NCBI GenBank assembly: GCA_963770645.1
Contig: CAVYQL010000002.1
Location: forward strand, 310,001 to 374,000
Origin: Bog-473 sp963770645
Lineage (GTDB): Bacteria; Actinomycetota; Acidimicrobiia; Acidimicrobiales; RAAP-2
Length of the DNA: 64,000 nt
Direction of reading: 5' to 3'
Positions 1 to 8,238 of this stretch are shown piece by piece; within the stretch, counting starts at the first letter, position 1, and every line of letters starts with the position of its first letter. A program made the position numbers and the translations under genes. The notes beneath the pieces are model-generated. The model worked only from the letters and a program-made list of their open reading frames with translations, was not told where the DNA came from and ran no database searches.

Positions 1-173
1 CCGAGCATGCCGCCGCGGCCGGCGAAGTAGAAGGCGAACGGGTTGGGCCATCCCCACTCGGCCGCCAGTGTCATCACCTCAGGACTCAGGTAGATGGCGG
101 TGCCGATGTCGTGGATCGGGACCGAGGTGGCGCGGACGGCCGCGAGCGCGGCGTCATGATCCGATGCACCCAT
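1..173 (-). CDS. SCO6745-family protein, N-terminal fragment cut by window edge
   Basis: The first 57 residues of a minus-strand gene starting at ATG 173 are visible; the rest lies left of the window. The segment IYLSPEVMTLAAEWGW followed by FYFAGRGGMLG resembles the start of actinobacterial SCO6745-family proteins, whose N-termini carry a similar pattern of a YFAPE-like motif and a YFAGRAAPLG-like motif. Family members have no firmly established function. It lies 14 bp downstream of the next minus-strand gene and is probably cotranscribed with it. The family call rests on one short motif and is tentative. Confidence 0.5.
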   Translation of the reverse strand, partial: MGASDHDAALAAVRATSVPIHDIGTAIYLSPEVMTLAAEWGWPNPFAFYFAGRGGML

Positions 174-187
174 GGGGCTCCTTCTCG

Positions 188-721
188 TCAGCTGGGTTCG
201 AAGGGAACGGTGTTGGTGCTCACCCGCAGGACGCGCCGCATGCCCGGGATGGTGCCAATGACAGCCTCGACGAGCCGGGCCATGTCGGTCACGACATCGT
301 CGAGGTGCGTGAAGCGCTCATCGAGGATGCCGGCCACGCTCGCCAGCTCGGGCGACACCTCCTGCAGTGACCGGGTGGCCTTGGGGAGCTCGTTGGCCAG
401 CTCGATGGCCACCCCGCTCAGTCGCTCGGTGAGGTTGCGCAGCGCCCCGGCCGAGTCGGACAGCGACGGGAGCGACGAATTGAGCATGCCGACCGCCTGA
501 TCGAGGCCCGAGACCGCGGCCGAGATGCCGAGTGCGGCGAAGTCGATCCCCGCGCCGGCCTTGTTGACGCCGCCGTCAAGACGCTCGAGCAACGTCATCA
601 GGCGATCCAGCCGCTCGGCCATGTCGTTGACCGCCTCCATGGCCGCGAGCGCCGTGGAGGGGAGGCGCAGGACGGCGCCGGGGAAGCCGATGATCGACTC
701 GACCAGCGATGGAGACTCCAC
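188..721 (-). CDS. Hypothetical helical (apolipoprotein-like) protein
   Basis: This 177-residue protein is of unrecognised function. It has no signal peptide and no metal or nucleotide motif. From about residue 30 to 160 it is predicted helical, with heptad-like spacing of Leu, Val and Ala and many Asp and Glu residues, as in amphipathic or coiled-coil proteins. The segment near residues 10-25 (FPGAVLRLPSTALAAM) could touch a membrane. It lies between a crotonase gene and an SCO6745-like gene on the same strand, suggesting an operon linked to acyl-CoA metabolism. No enzymatic role is claimed. Confidence 0.6.
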   Translation of the reverse strand: MESPSLVESIIGFPGAVLRLPSTALAAMEAVNDMAERLDRLMTLLERLDGGVNKAGAGIDFAALGISAAVSGLDQAVGMLNSSLPSLSDSAGALRNLTERLSGVAIELANELPKATRSLQEVSPELASVAGILDERFTHLDDVVTDMARLVEAVIGTIPGMRRVLRVSTNTVPFEPS

Positions 722-775
722 GACGCGATCATGAGCGCTGGGGCGGCCGGTGTCCAGTACGCCGCGCGCCCCGGG

Positions 776-1470
776 TCAGCCCAACTCGGTCGTGATCGCC
801 TGGCGGACCTCGGTGAGCACCTGCTGGCGTACGCGCAGCTTGGTGGCCGCGTGCGCGGCGCGGTCGACCCCGGTCAGGTCCTCGGCCGCGGCGCGGACAG
901 CGCCGGCCAACGCCTCGGGGGCGACGACGGCGTCGAGCAGTCCTGCCTCCAACGCCGCGCCGGGGTCGAGAAGGGTGCCCGTGACCGCGGCGCGGTCGAA
1001 AGCAGCCGGTGTCAGTCGGTGGCGAGCCAGGGCCACGGCAAACCAGGGCAGGGTCAGCCCGATCCGGACCTCGTTCAGGCCGACCTTGAAAGGACCGTCG
1101 GCCCGATGCGGATGTCGGCCGACATGAGGAGGAAGGCGCCGGCCGGGAGGGCGTGGCCCGTGCACGAGGCGACGACCGGAGCAGGGAAGGACAAGATGCA
1201 CTCGGCCATGGTGGCGCCCAGCCGCAACAGCTCACGGGCGCGCTCGGGTGCGTCGCGCAAGATGCCGAGGTCGAAGCCGGCGGAGAAGCAGCCTGGTCGG
1301 CCGGTGAGGACGACGACGGTCTCGTCCCGCTCGGCCTGGTCGAAGGCCTGGTGCAGGGCCTGGAGCATCGCGATGGACAAGACGTTGACCTTGCCGTCGT
1401 CCATCGTGACCGTGCTGATGACGTCGTCGCTGGCGTAGGTGACGAGGCTGGCGGCGCTGGTGGCGGTCAT
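776..1470 (-). CDS. Enoyl-CoA hydratase/isomerase (crotonase) family protein, single-base frameshift
   Basis: Crotonase-fold enzymes hydrate or isomerise acyl-CoA thioesters. The N-terminal part (ATG at 1470) shows the oxyanion-hole segment FSAGFDLGIL and the second motif CTGHALPAGAFLLMSADIRIG. The reading frame then breaks near 1102-1104. The continuation DGPFKVGLNEVRIGLTLPW and the rest, down to 776, is in another frame. Restoring one G in the GGG run (minus strand) joins the halves into a normal protein of about 231 residues. Everything else looks conserved, so either a sequencing error or a very young pseudogene is possible. The gene diverges from the TetR gene at 1581. Confidence 0.8.
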
Positions 1471-1504
1471 GGTGGCCTCCCGATGGCGGTCTGCGTGGCT
1501 ATAT

Positions 1505-1532
1505 TGAAATGATGTTTCGAAACAGTGTTTCA
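1505..1532. promoter_or_regulatory. Candidate TetR operator (28-bp imperfect palindrome)
   Basis: The divergent gap between the crotonase and TetR genes holds an imperfect palindrome. Its outer arms are TGAAATGATG and CAGTGTTTCA (7 of 10 positions paired) around a perfect TTTCGAAA centre. Length, symmetry and placement fit an autoregulatory TetR site controlling both genes. Binding is inferred. Confidence 0.55.
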
Positions 1533-1580
1533 GAATGGCGCGGCCGCCGTCCAGGACAGGACCGCCGGCGCGTCTGACTG

Positions 1581-2171
1581 ATGCCCCGGACCAAGCAGCG
1601 CACGCCCGAGCTGCGCGAGCGGCTCTTGGCCAGCGCCGTCGACCTGCTGGCCGAGGGGGGCGCCGCGGGGCTGACCGCCCGCTCCCTGGCGGCCCGGGCC
1701 GAAACGTCGGCGCCCGCCCTCTACGAGCTCTTCGGCGACAAGTCCGGCGTAATTCGCGAGCTCTATTTCGAGGGCTTCCGCATGCTGGGCGAGGAGCTCG
1801 GTGCGGTGCGCGAGGGGGAGGACCCGATCGCCGACATCTGGGCCCTTGCCACCGTGTACCGGCGCTTCATCCGGACCAATCGCGCCCTCGCCGAGGTCAT
1901 GTTCTCGCGGCCCTTTTCGGACTTCGCACCCGGGGCCGACGAGCTGGCGGCCACCGGCTCGGTGCGCATCTTGATCGTCAACCGCGTGCGGCGTTGCATC
2001 GATGCCGGCCGCCTACGCGGTGACGAGACCGACGTCGCCCACATCCTCGTCGCCCTGATTCAGGGCATGGCGTTCGCCGAGGCGGCGGGACGGCTGGGGA
2101 CGTCGACCGAGTCGATCGAGCGGCGCTGGCGACTGGCCGTCGGGACTGTGTTGAACGGCCTGGGGGCCTGA
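1581..2171 (+). CDS. TetR/AcrR family transcriptional regulator
   Basis: This 196-residue repressor has an N-terminal helix-turn-helix at about residues 10-56 (LTARSLAARAETSAPALYEL, then FGDKSGVIREL), the standard TetR DNA-binding pattern. The remaining all-helical domain would bind a ligand and dimerise, and includes RFIRTNRALAEVMFSRPF near residue 95. The gene diverges from the crotonase gene, with a palindromic candidate operator between them. A role as repressor of the adjacent acyl-CoA catabolic genes is therefore likely, and an acyl-CoA or fatty-acid inducer is plausible. The ligand itself cannot be read from sequence. Confidence 0.9.
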   Translation: MPRTKQRTPELRERLLASAVDLLAEGGAAGLTARSLAARAETSAPALYELFGDKSGVIRELYFEGFRMLGEELGAVREGEDPIADIWALATVYRRFIRTNRALAEVMFSRPFSDFAPGADELAATGSVRILIVNRVRRCIDAGRLRGDETDVAHILVALIQGMAFAEAAGRLGTSTESIERRWRLAVGTVLNGLGA

Positions 2172-2190
2172 GCCGGAGCGTCAGGCCGGC

Positions 2191-3051
2191 TCAGGCTGTT
2201 CTCGACGTCGACTGGCGCCGCGCCCAGCCGGCGCGGGCGCCTCGCGTCAGCACCGACTGGTAGAGCCCGGACGGCAAGCGCGCCAACAGGTCGATGGCCT
2301 TGGCGTCGGCCCCGATGAGGGCGCGGCGGCGGTCTCGTTGGACCGCGCTGAGAATCTGGTGGGCTGCCTTCTCGGGGCTCATGACGAAGAGGCGCTCGAA
2401 GTCCGCCCGCGCCGCCTCGGTGTCGCCGGCCAACTCGGCGACGCTTTGGTCCACGCGGGCGTTGCGAGCGATGTTGGTCTTGATGCCACCGGGGTGGACC
2501 GTCGTCACCGACACCGGTGCACCCTCGATCTCGAGTTCCATGCGCAGCGCGTCGCTGAAGCCGCGCACGGCGAACTTGGCGGCGTTGTAGGCGGACTGGG
2601 AGGGGACGCTCACGAGCCCGAAGACGCTCGAGAGGTTGACGACGTGGCCCTCCCCCGAGGCCTTCAGGTGAGGGAGGAATGCCTTGGTGCCGTAGACGAC
2701 GCCCCAGAAGTCGATGCCCATGAGCCACTCGAAGTCCTCGTAGGACATCGACTCGACCGTGGCGCCCAGTGCGACGCCGGCGTTGTTGACGACGAGGTTC
2801 ACCCGGCCGTGGTCGGCCACGACCTGATCAGCCCAGCCGTAGACGGCAGCCCGGTCGGCCACGTCGAGGCGCTGCGCGATCACTTTCACCCCGTGCCCTT
2901 CGCAACGCGCCACCGTCGCGGCCAGCCCAGCGTCGTCGATGTCGGCCAGCGCCAGGTGAGCACCGCGGCGGGCGAGTTCCTCGGCGAGTGCACGACCGAT
3001 GCCCGAGGCCGCGCCGGTCACCGCCGCCACACGGCCCTGGAACACCCTCAC
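2191..3051 (-). CDS. Short-chain dehydrogenase/reductase (SDR)
   Basis: A classical SDR of 286 residues. It has the Rossmann glycine motif TGAASGIG (about residues 12-19), NNAG (about 89-92), a catalytic serine in NLSSVFGL, and the YNAAK active-site pair near residues 155-159. Asp in LALADIDD suggests NAD(H) preference. GTG start 3051 overlaps the upstream monooxygenase stop (GTGA), indicating translational coupling. With the flavin monooxygenase and the PF10118-type hydrolase it forms a three-gene operon, probably for oxidation of an alcohol or ketone intermediate. The substrate is unknown. Confidence 0.9.
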   Translation of the reverse strand: MRVFQGRVAAVTGAASGIGRALAEELARRGAHLALADIDDAGLAATVARCEGHGVKVIAQRLDVADRAAVYGWADQVVADHGRVNLVVNNAGVALGATVESMSYEDFEWLMGIDFWGVVYGTKAFLPHLKASGEGHVVNLSSVFGLVSVPSQSAYNAAKFAVRGFSDALRMELEIEGAPVSVTTVHPGGIKTNIARNARVDQSVAELAGDTEAARADFERLFVMSPEKAAHQILSAVQRDRRRALIGADAKAIDLLARLPSGLYQSVLTRGARAGWARRQSTSRTA

Positions 3052-4607
3052 GTCGAAGAAGGCACCGCGACAGGTTGGCGCTCCGGGGGTGCCTGTGCAC
3101 TCGAGGCCGGAGACACACCGGGAGGGCCCGAGAACTGCATGACCGCGTCTGCGATATCGCTCATCTTGAGCGAGCGGTAGTCACGCAGGTAGCTCTGGGA
3201 GACCCGCCAGGGATAGTGGCTGCCCTGTTTGGGCAACAGGTGAGCCGAACGCTGGATGTAGCCCGAGGTCAGGCCGAGCAGCGGCACGTCCTCGGCCGAG
3301 GCGCCGCCGTCGTTGTGGGCCACGCACTCAGTCAGGCCGTGCTCGCGCATGTAGTTGAGCAGGCGGCACACGTAGTCGCACGTGAGATCGCACTTGAGCG
3401 TCCACGACGCGTTGACGTAGCCGATGGCGACGGCCAGGTTCGGCACGTCCTCGATCATCATTCCCTTGTATGTGAGGCGGCTCGCGGGATCGACCGCCTC
3501 GCCGTCGACGCTGAGCGCGATGCCGCCGAGGAACAACAGTTCGAGCCCCGTTGCCGTCACGATGATGTCCGCCTCGAGCTCGGCGCCCGAGGTGAGCAAC
3601 AGGCCGTTCTCGGTGAAGCGCTCGATGTGGTCGGTGACCACCGACGTCGTGCCGGCCCGGATGGACGCGAAGAAGTCGCCGTTGGGTGTGGCGCAGAAGC
3701 GCTGGTCCCACGGGTTGTAGCGCGGAGTGAAGTGGGTGGCGATGTCGTAGCCCGGCGGCAGCGCGCGCTCGAGACCCTTGCGCAGCATGCGCTTGACGAA
3801 CTCGGGGTGCCGGCGGCTCGCGTAGTAGAAGGCCTGAGTCAACAGGGCGTGGAACCACTTGGCGACCGTCCCGGCCTGCTGAGCAGGGAGCACCTTGCGC
3901 GCCAGCGCGGCAACCGGGCTGCGCTCGGGGAGCGAGGCGATGTAGCTCGGCGAGCGCTGCAGCATCGTGACGTGTGCGGCGGAGCGGGCGAGGGCGGGGA
4001 CGAGGGTGACGGTGGTGGCACCGCTCCCGATCACGACGATCCGCTTGCCGCTCACGTCCAGGTCCTCGGGCCAGGCCTGGGGGTGTACGACGAGGCCGGC
4101 GAAGTCGTCCATGCCGGCAAAGTCGGGCAGGTATCCGTGGTCGTAGCGGTAGTAGCCGCTGCAGGAGAAGAGGAAGCCGGCCGTCAGGTGCAGGGTTTCG
4201 CCGGTGTCAGTGCGTTCCGCCGTGATGTGCCAGCGCGCGTCGGCGCTCGACCAGTCGGCGGCGGTCACGCGGTGGTGGAAGCGGATGTGCGTGTCGACAC
4301 CCGACTCGGCCGCCGTGTCCTTGATGTACTGGAGGATGGAGTCGCCGTCGGCGATCGACTTCTCGCCGTCCCAGGGCCGGAACGAGTACCCGAGCGTGTG
4401 CATGTCCGAGTCCGAACGGATACCCGGATAGCGGAAGAGGTCCCACGTGCCACCGATGGCACCGCGCGCCTCGAAGATGTTGTAGCGGGCCCAGGGGCAC
4501 TGGGTCTGCAGGTAATGGCCGGCGCCGATCCCCGAGAGGCCGGCGCCGACGACGAGCACGTCGAGGTCCGGCGAGGTGGTTCCGGCCGCCGCGACGAGTG
4601 GCGCCAT
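3048..4607 (-). CDS. FAD-dependent monooxygenase, EthA/Baeyer-Villiger-like
   Basis: A 519-residue flavoprotein monooxygenase. It has an N-terminal FAD motif (VVGAGLSGIGAGHYLQ, about residue 20), the typical FEARGAIGGTWDLFRYPG segment, and a second, NADPH-binding Rossmann motif IVVIGSGATTVTLVP. YNPWDQRFCATPNGDFF is characteristic of the EthA (EtaA) subgroup. Such enzymes oxygenate ketones or thioethers. ATG 4607 overlaps the upstream stop by one base (TGATG), and the gene ends inside the GTG of the SDR, so the three genes form a tightly coupled operon. The same three-gene arrangement is known in mycobacterial-type xenobiotic or lipid oxidation clusters; the substrate is inferred only broadly. 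Confidence 0.9.
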   Translation of the reverse strand: MAPLVAAAGTTSPDLDVLVVGAGLSGIGAGHYLQTQCPWARYNIFEARGAIGGTWDLFRYPGIRSDSDMHTLGYSFRPWDGEKSIADGDSILQYIKDTAAESGVDTHIRFHHRVTAADWSSADARWHITAERTDTGETLHLTAGFLFSCSGYYRYDHGYLPDFAGMDDFAGLVVHPQAWPEDLDVSGKRIVVIGSGATTVTLVPALARSAAHVTMLQRSPSYIASLPERSPVAALARKVLPAQQAGTVAKWFHALLTQAFYYASRRHPEFVKRMLRKGLERALPPGYDIATHFTPRYNPWDQRFCATPNGDFFASIRAGTTSVVTDHIERFTENGLLLTSGAELEADIIVTATGLELLFLGGIALSVDGEAVDPASRLTYKGMMIEDVPNLAVAIGYVNASWTLKCDLTCDYVCRLLNYMREHGLTECVAHNDGGASAEDVPLLGLTSGYIQRSAHLLPKQGSHYPWRVSQSYLRDYRSLKMSDIADAVMQFSGPPGVSPASSAQAPPERQPVAVPSST

Positions 4608-5575
4608 CAGGCTGCGGTTCCGATCAGCTTGTCGTTCAAAGTGCCGTGCTCCCCGAACAGCTCGGCCCTCCAGGTTTCCACCAATTCGGTCGTGTCGCTG
4701 TCGTCGGGGTGGAAGTCGGGCCGGTTGTAATCCTTGAGCTGGGCCCAGACGGCCCGACCCATGATCGGCGAGCGACGCACCTTGTGCCAACTCTGGCGAA
4801 GGTTCCCGGGTCGGTACGTGGCGGGGTCGCCCAGGAGCGAGGTGACCACGGCAGCCGCCATGCCGGTCACGAAGCCGAAGCGGAAGAAGTTCATCGTCCA
4901 GACCCGCAACCGCTCGCCGCCGCCGACGGCCCGGTAAACGTCGAACGCCACCGCCTTGTGCTCGGACTCCTCGAGAGCGTGCCAGACGAAGAGGTCGCGC
5001 ACGGCGTCCGCACCCATCTCGACCCGAACCTCCTCGTTGGTGAGGACGAGCTCGGCCAGCGTCGCGGTGAAGTGCTCGAGCGCGGCGGTGGCAGCGAGGT
5101 TGGACTTGGCCGAGAGGATGCGCTCCCGGAAACGCAGAGCCGCCCGGGTGATCGTCTCGTACTGCTTGGTCGGGTAGCCAAGCTCGGCGAGGCGGTCGTT
5201 GAAGACGCGGTGCTCCCGGCCGTGCACCGCTTCCTGGCCGATGAACCCTGCCACCTGGCGCTTGAGCGCGGGGTCGGTGATCTGATCGCGGAAGCGACGC
5301 ACCGAACGCACGAAGTAGTCCTCGCCGTCGGGGAACACCGACGACAGTGCCGCGATGATGTGTCCGGAGATCAGGTCGCCGTCTTCCGCGAAGTAGCGCG
5401 GCAAATCCCGCATGGATTCCTCGAAGGACATCCGCCGGGTCGGAACCTTGCGCGCCTGATTGCTCGTCTGGGCACTGCTCTCGGCCTGGGCTCCGTGCTC
5501 GGCCGCCCCGTCTTCGGTTTCGGTCCCGGGGCCGCTCGATGTGGCCTTCCTCTGATCCGTCGATGTCTGTGTCAT
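4607..5575 (-). CDS. Metal-dependent hydrolase (PF10118-like, ferritin-like helices)
   Basis: About 322 residues from ATG 5575, preceded by GGGAGG at a suitable distance; an upstream in-frame start at 5632 lacks this and would run through the regulatory region. Family landmarks are VFPDGEDYFVRSVR, FIGQEAVHGREHR and HALEESEHKAVAFDVYR. Their spaced Glu and His residues resemble a ferritin-like di-metal site. The family is annotated as a predicted metal-dependent hydrolase without a settled reaction. It is first in an operon with the EthA-like monooxygenase and the SDR, and diverges from a TetR gene at 5675. Confidence 0.85.
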   Translation of the reverse strand: MTQTSTDQRKATSSGPGTETEDGAAEHGAQAESSAQTSNQARKVPTRRMSFEESMRDLPRYFAEDGDLISGHIIAALSSVFPDGEDYFVRSVRRFRDQITDPALKRQVAGFIGQEAVHGREHRVFNDRLAELGYPTKQYETITRAALRFRERILSAKSNLAATAALEHFTATLAELVLTNEEVRVEMGADAVRDLFVWHALEESEHKAVAFDVYRAVGGGERLRVWTMNFFRFGFVTGMAAAVVTSLLGDPATYRPGNLRQSWHKVRRSPIMGRAVWAQLKDYNRPDFHPDDSDTTELVETWRAELFGEHGTLNDKLIGTAA

Positions 5576-5620
5576 GTCGTTCGCCTCCCGCTCGGCTGCG
5601 TGTCTGCATGATAGAATATA

Positions 5621-5635
5621 TGAGAGATTCACTCA
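5621..5635. promoter_or_regulatory. Candidate TetR operator
   Basis: The 15-bp near-palindrome TGAGAGATTCACTCA lies in the gap between the hydrolase operon and the divergent TetR gene. Twelve of its positions are symmetric. AGAATATA directly before it is AT-rich and could contain a -10 element for the minus-strand operon. Autoregulation plus control of the hydrolase-monooxygenase-SDR operon is the inferred role. Confidence 0.5.
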
Positions 5636-5674
5636 AATCCTCACTTTTGACGAGAGTAAGGCGGTTGAACAGGG

Positions 5675-6325
5675 GTGGGATCAGACGAGGTGGAGGCTCC
5701 AGGAGGGCAGGACCCGCCGGTACATGAGAGCAAGGGCGCCCAGACGCGGCGGGCCATCCTGGCGGCGGCCATCGCTCGATTCGGGAGGGACGGCTACCGT
5801 GCCACCTCGGTCGCCGACATCGCCCGGGACGCCGGCGTCGGGGGCACCGTGGCCTATGCCTACTTCGAGAACAAGGAGGCCCTGTTCTTCGCCGCGGTCG
5901 ACGAGGACGCGGCCGGTGTGATCCACGAGGGCCTGACCACCGTCCTCGACGTGCCCGACATGGGGAGTTGGCACGGCACCTTGATCTTCACCCTGGTGGA
6001 CGCGGTGGAGCGTCACCCGCTGGCCCGGCGCCTCCTCGCCGGCCTCGAGCCCGAGGTCACGATGCGGGTGCTCGAGATGCCCGCGCTGACCGAGCTGCGC
6101 AAGGCGTGCACCGAGCTGCTGCGGACGGGGCAGGCGGCCGGCACGGTGCGTCCCGACATCGACCCTGCCGTCGTCGGCCCCGGGATCGTCGCCCTCATGC
6201 TCTCGATCCTCATGTCGGTGACCCAGCTGGGCAGCCAGGCCGCCGTGGCGTACTCCCACGAGGTGAACGCGGTCTTCGAGGCCGCGTTGAGCGTATCCTT
6301 GGTCCGCACCCCTCCTCTCACCTGA
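5675..6325 (+). CDS. TetR/AcrR family transcriptional regulator
   Basis: A 216-residue regulator from GTG 5675; a second GTG at 5690 is a possible alternative. The helix-turn-helix lies at about residues 24-66 (ATSVADIARDAGVGGTVAYA, then YFENKEALF). The C-terminal ligand domain is helical, with a hydrophobic stretch (IVALMLSILMSVTQLG) near residues 170-185. It is transcribed away from the three-gene catabolic operon with a short palindrome between, so it is probably that operon's repressor. The effector is unknown. Confidence 0.9.
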   Translation: MGSDEVEAPGGQDPPVHESKGAQTRRAILAAAIARFGRDGYRATSVADIARDAGVGGTVAYAYFENKEALFFAAVDEDAAGVIHEGLTTVLDVPDMGSWHGTLIFTLVDAVERHPLARRLLAGLEPEVTMRVLEMPALTELRKACTELLRTGQAAGTVRPDIDPAVVGPGIVALMLSILMSVTQLGSQAAVAYSHEVNAVFEAALSVSLVRTPPLT

Positions 6326-6368
6326 AGTCCAGGTCAGGGCGGTTTCCGCTCCGCTGGATTCATGACCC

Positions 6369-6386
6369 TGACGTTAACGTTAGACT
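6369..6386 (+). promoter_or_regulatory. Promoter/MerR-type operator of the efflux gene
   Basis: The perfect palindrome ACGTTAACGT (6371-6380) is followed at once by TAGACT (6381-6386), a plausible -10, nine nucleotides before the efflux ATG, with no Shine-Dalgarno sequence. Symmetric ACGT..ACGT sites are known for some MerR-family regulators (for example LiuR-type), and a MerR gene follows the transporter. The assignment to that regulator is inference. Confidence 0.5.
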
Positions 6387-6395
6387 TTTTGTGCA

Positions 6396-8237
6396 ATGAG
6401 CGCCGCGGCCCTTTCCCTGACGAACGGGCGCGCCCCGGTGCCCGGGGGGGCCGCCGGGGCCGCCGACCACTCGAACTACCGCTGGATCGCCCTGTCGACC
6501 GTGACCCTCGGCACCCTGATGGTGTTCATCAACCAGTCGATCGTCCTGATCTCCCTGCCCGACATCTTCCGCGGCATCAACCTGAACCCGCTCACGCCAG
6601 GGAACACCAGCTACATGCTCTGGATGCTCATGGGCTTCATGGTCGTGCTGGCCGTGCTGGTCGTCACGCTGGGTCGAGTGGGCGACATTTTCGGCCGGGT
6701 CAAGATCTTCAACCTCGGCTTCGCGGTCTTCACCACCTTCTCGGTCCTGCTGGCCGTGACGTGGCTCTCGGGCACCGCGGGCGCAATCTGGTTGATCGCG
6801 ATGCGCGTCGGCCAAGGGGTGGGAGGGGCCATGCTCTTCGCCAACTCTTCGGCGATCATCACCGACGCCTTTCCCGCCGACAAGCGCGGTCTCGGACTTG
6901 GTATCAACAACGTGGCCGCGGTGGCCGGCTCCTTCATCGGCCTCGTCCTGGGAGGCCTGCTCGCCCCGGTGCAGTGGCACCTGGTCTTCCTCATCTCGGT
7001 GCCCTTCGGCCTGATGGGCACCGTGTGGGCGTACGTGAAGCTCGAGGACCGCGGCGTGCGGACGCCATCGAAGATCGACTGGCTGGGCAACATCACCTTC
7101 GCCGTCGGGCTCATCCTCGTGCTCATCGGCATCACCTACGGCCTGTTGCCCTACGGCGACCACACCATGGGCTGGACCAGCCCGGTCGTGCTGGCGGAAA
7201 TCTTCGGTGGGTTGGCGATCCTCGGGGTCTTCGGGATCATCGAGACCAAGGTCTCCAACCCGATGTTCCGCCTCTCGCTCTTCCGCATCCGGGCTTTCAG
7301 CGCCGGGAACGTCGCCAGCTTCATGGCCTCGCTCAGCCGCGGTGGCCTGATGTTCATGCTCATCATCTGGCTGCAGGGCATCTGGCTCCCGCTGCACGGC
7401 TACAGCTTCGAACAGACGCCGCTGTGGGCCGGCATCTACATGATTCCGCTCACCGTGGGCCTGTTGCTGGCCGGGCCGGTGAGCGGTGTGCTGGCCGATC
7501 GCTACGGCGCGCGTCCCTTCGCCACGGGCGGGCTCGTGCTCGTGGCGCTGACCTTCATCGCGTTGATCATGTTGCCGGTCAACTTCCCGTACCTCGGCTT
7601 CGCGGCTCTGATCTTCTTCAACTCCATTGGCATGGGCATGTTCATCGCGCCGAACCAGACCGGCATCATGAACAGCCTCCCCGCCAGTCAACGTGGTGCC
7701 GGTGCCGGTATGGCCGGCACGTTCAACTCGTCGGCCCAGGTCCTCTCCATCGGGATCTTCTTCACCTTGATGATCCTCGGGCTCGCCGCGACGTTGCCCT
7801 CCGCCCTCTTCCACGGACTCACGGCCCAGGGCGTGAGCACGTCCGTGGCGACCCGCGTCTCGCACCTGCCGCCGGTCGGCAGCCTCTTCGCGGCCTTCCT
7901 CGGGTACAACCCCATCCAGACGCTGCTGGGCAGTACAGAGCTGTCGCACCTCTCGCCGGCCACCGCGCACTACCTCACCAGCCGGGAGTTCTTCCCGCAC
8001 CTGATCGCGCCGGCCTTCTCGCAGGGCCTCACGGAGGCCTTCTCCTTTGCTGCGGCGGTATGTCTGCTGGGCGCGGTGGCGTCGCTGCTGCGGGGCGGCA
8101 AGTACCACCACGAGGACGGGGCGCCCGAGACGACCTCGGGCACCGGTATGACGGCCGGTGACGAGGCACGTGACGAGGAGGAGTGGGTGCCGGCCCAAGA
8201 GGCGGTGGCCGAGACCGAGCCCCTGCTGGTGGACTGA
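6396..8237 (+). CDS. MFS efflux permease, DHA2 (14-TM) family
   Basis: A 613-residue multidrug efflux transporter of the EmrB/QacA type, predicted in the cytoplasmic membrane. The motif-A loop is LGRVGDIFGRVK at about residue 90. RVGQGVGGAMLFANSSAIIT matches the antiporter motif C region, and about 14 hydrophobic helices follow to residue 560. The C-terminal tail is charged and cytoplasmic. The ATG lies nine nucleotides after a TAGACT box, suggesting a leaderless mRNA. The stop is one base from the MerR start, so transporter and regulator form an operon. Substrates cannot be deduced. Confidence 0.92.
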   Translation: MSAAALSLTNGRAPVPGGAAGAADHSNYRWIALSTVTLGTLMVFINQSIVLISLPDIFRGINLNPLTPGNTSYMLWMLMGFMVVLAVLVVTLGRVGDIFGRVKIFNLGFAVFTTFSVLLAVTWLSGTAGAIWLIAMRVGQGVGGAMLFANSSAIITDAFPADKRGLGLGINNVAAVAGSFIGLVLGGLLAPVQWHLVFLISVPFGLMGTVWAYVKLEDRGVRTPSKIDWLGNITFAVGLILVLIGITYGLLPYGDHTMGWTSPVVLAEIFGGLAILGVFGIIETKVSNPMFRLSLFRIRAFSAGNVASFMASLSRGGLMFMLIIWLQGIWLPLHGYSFEQTPLWAGIYMIPLTVGLLLAGPVSGVLADRYGARPFATGGLVLVALTFIALIMLPVNFPYLGFAALIFFNSIGMGMFIAPNQTGIMNSLPASQRGAGAGMAGTFNSSAQVLSIGIFFTLMILGLAATLPSALFHGLTAQGVSTSVATRVSHLPPVGSLFAAFLGYNPIQTLLGSTELSHLSPATAHYLTSREFFPHLIAPAFSQGLTEAFSFAAAVCLLGAVASLLRGGKYHHEDGAPETTSGTGMTAGDEARDEEEWVPAQEAVAETEPLLVD

Positions 8238-8238
8238 C

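Noticed and set aside
2988..4730. 580-residue plus-strand frame over the SDR/monooxygenase genes
   Set aside because: Opposite frame of two well-supported genes; no recognisable domain.
4608..5636. Very long monooxygenase starting at 5636 (862 residues)
   Set aside because: Its first 340 codons are an alternate frame of the PF10118-type hydrolase; the true FAD-binding start is at ATG 4607.
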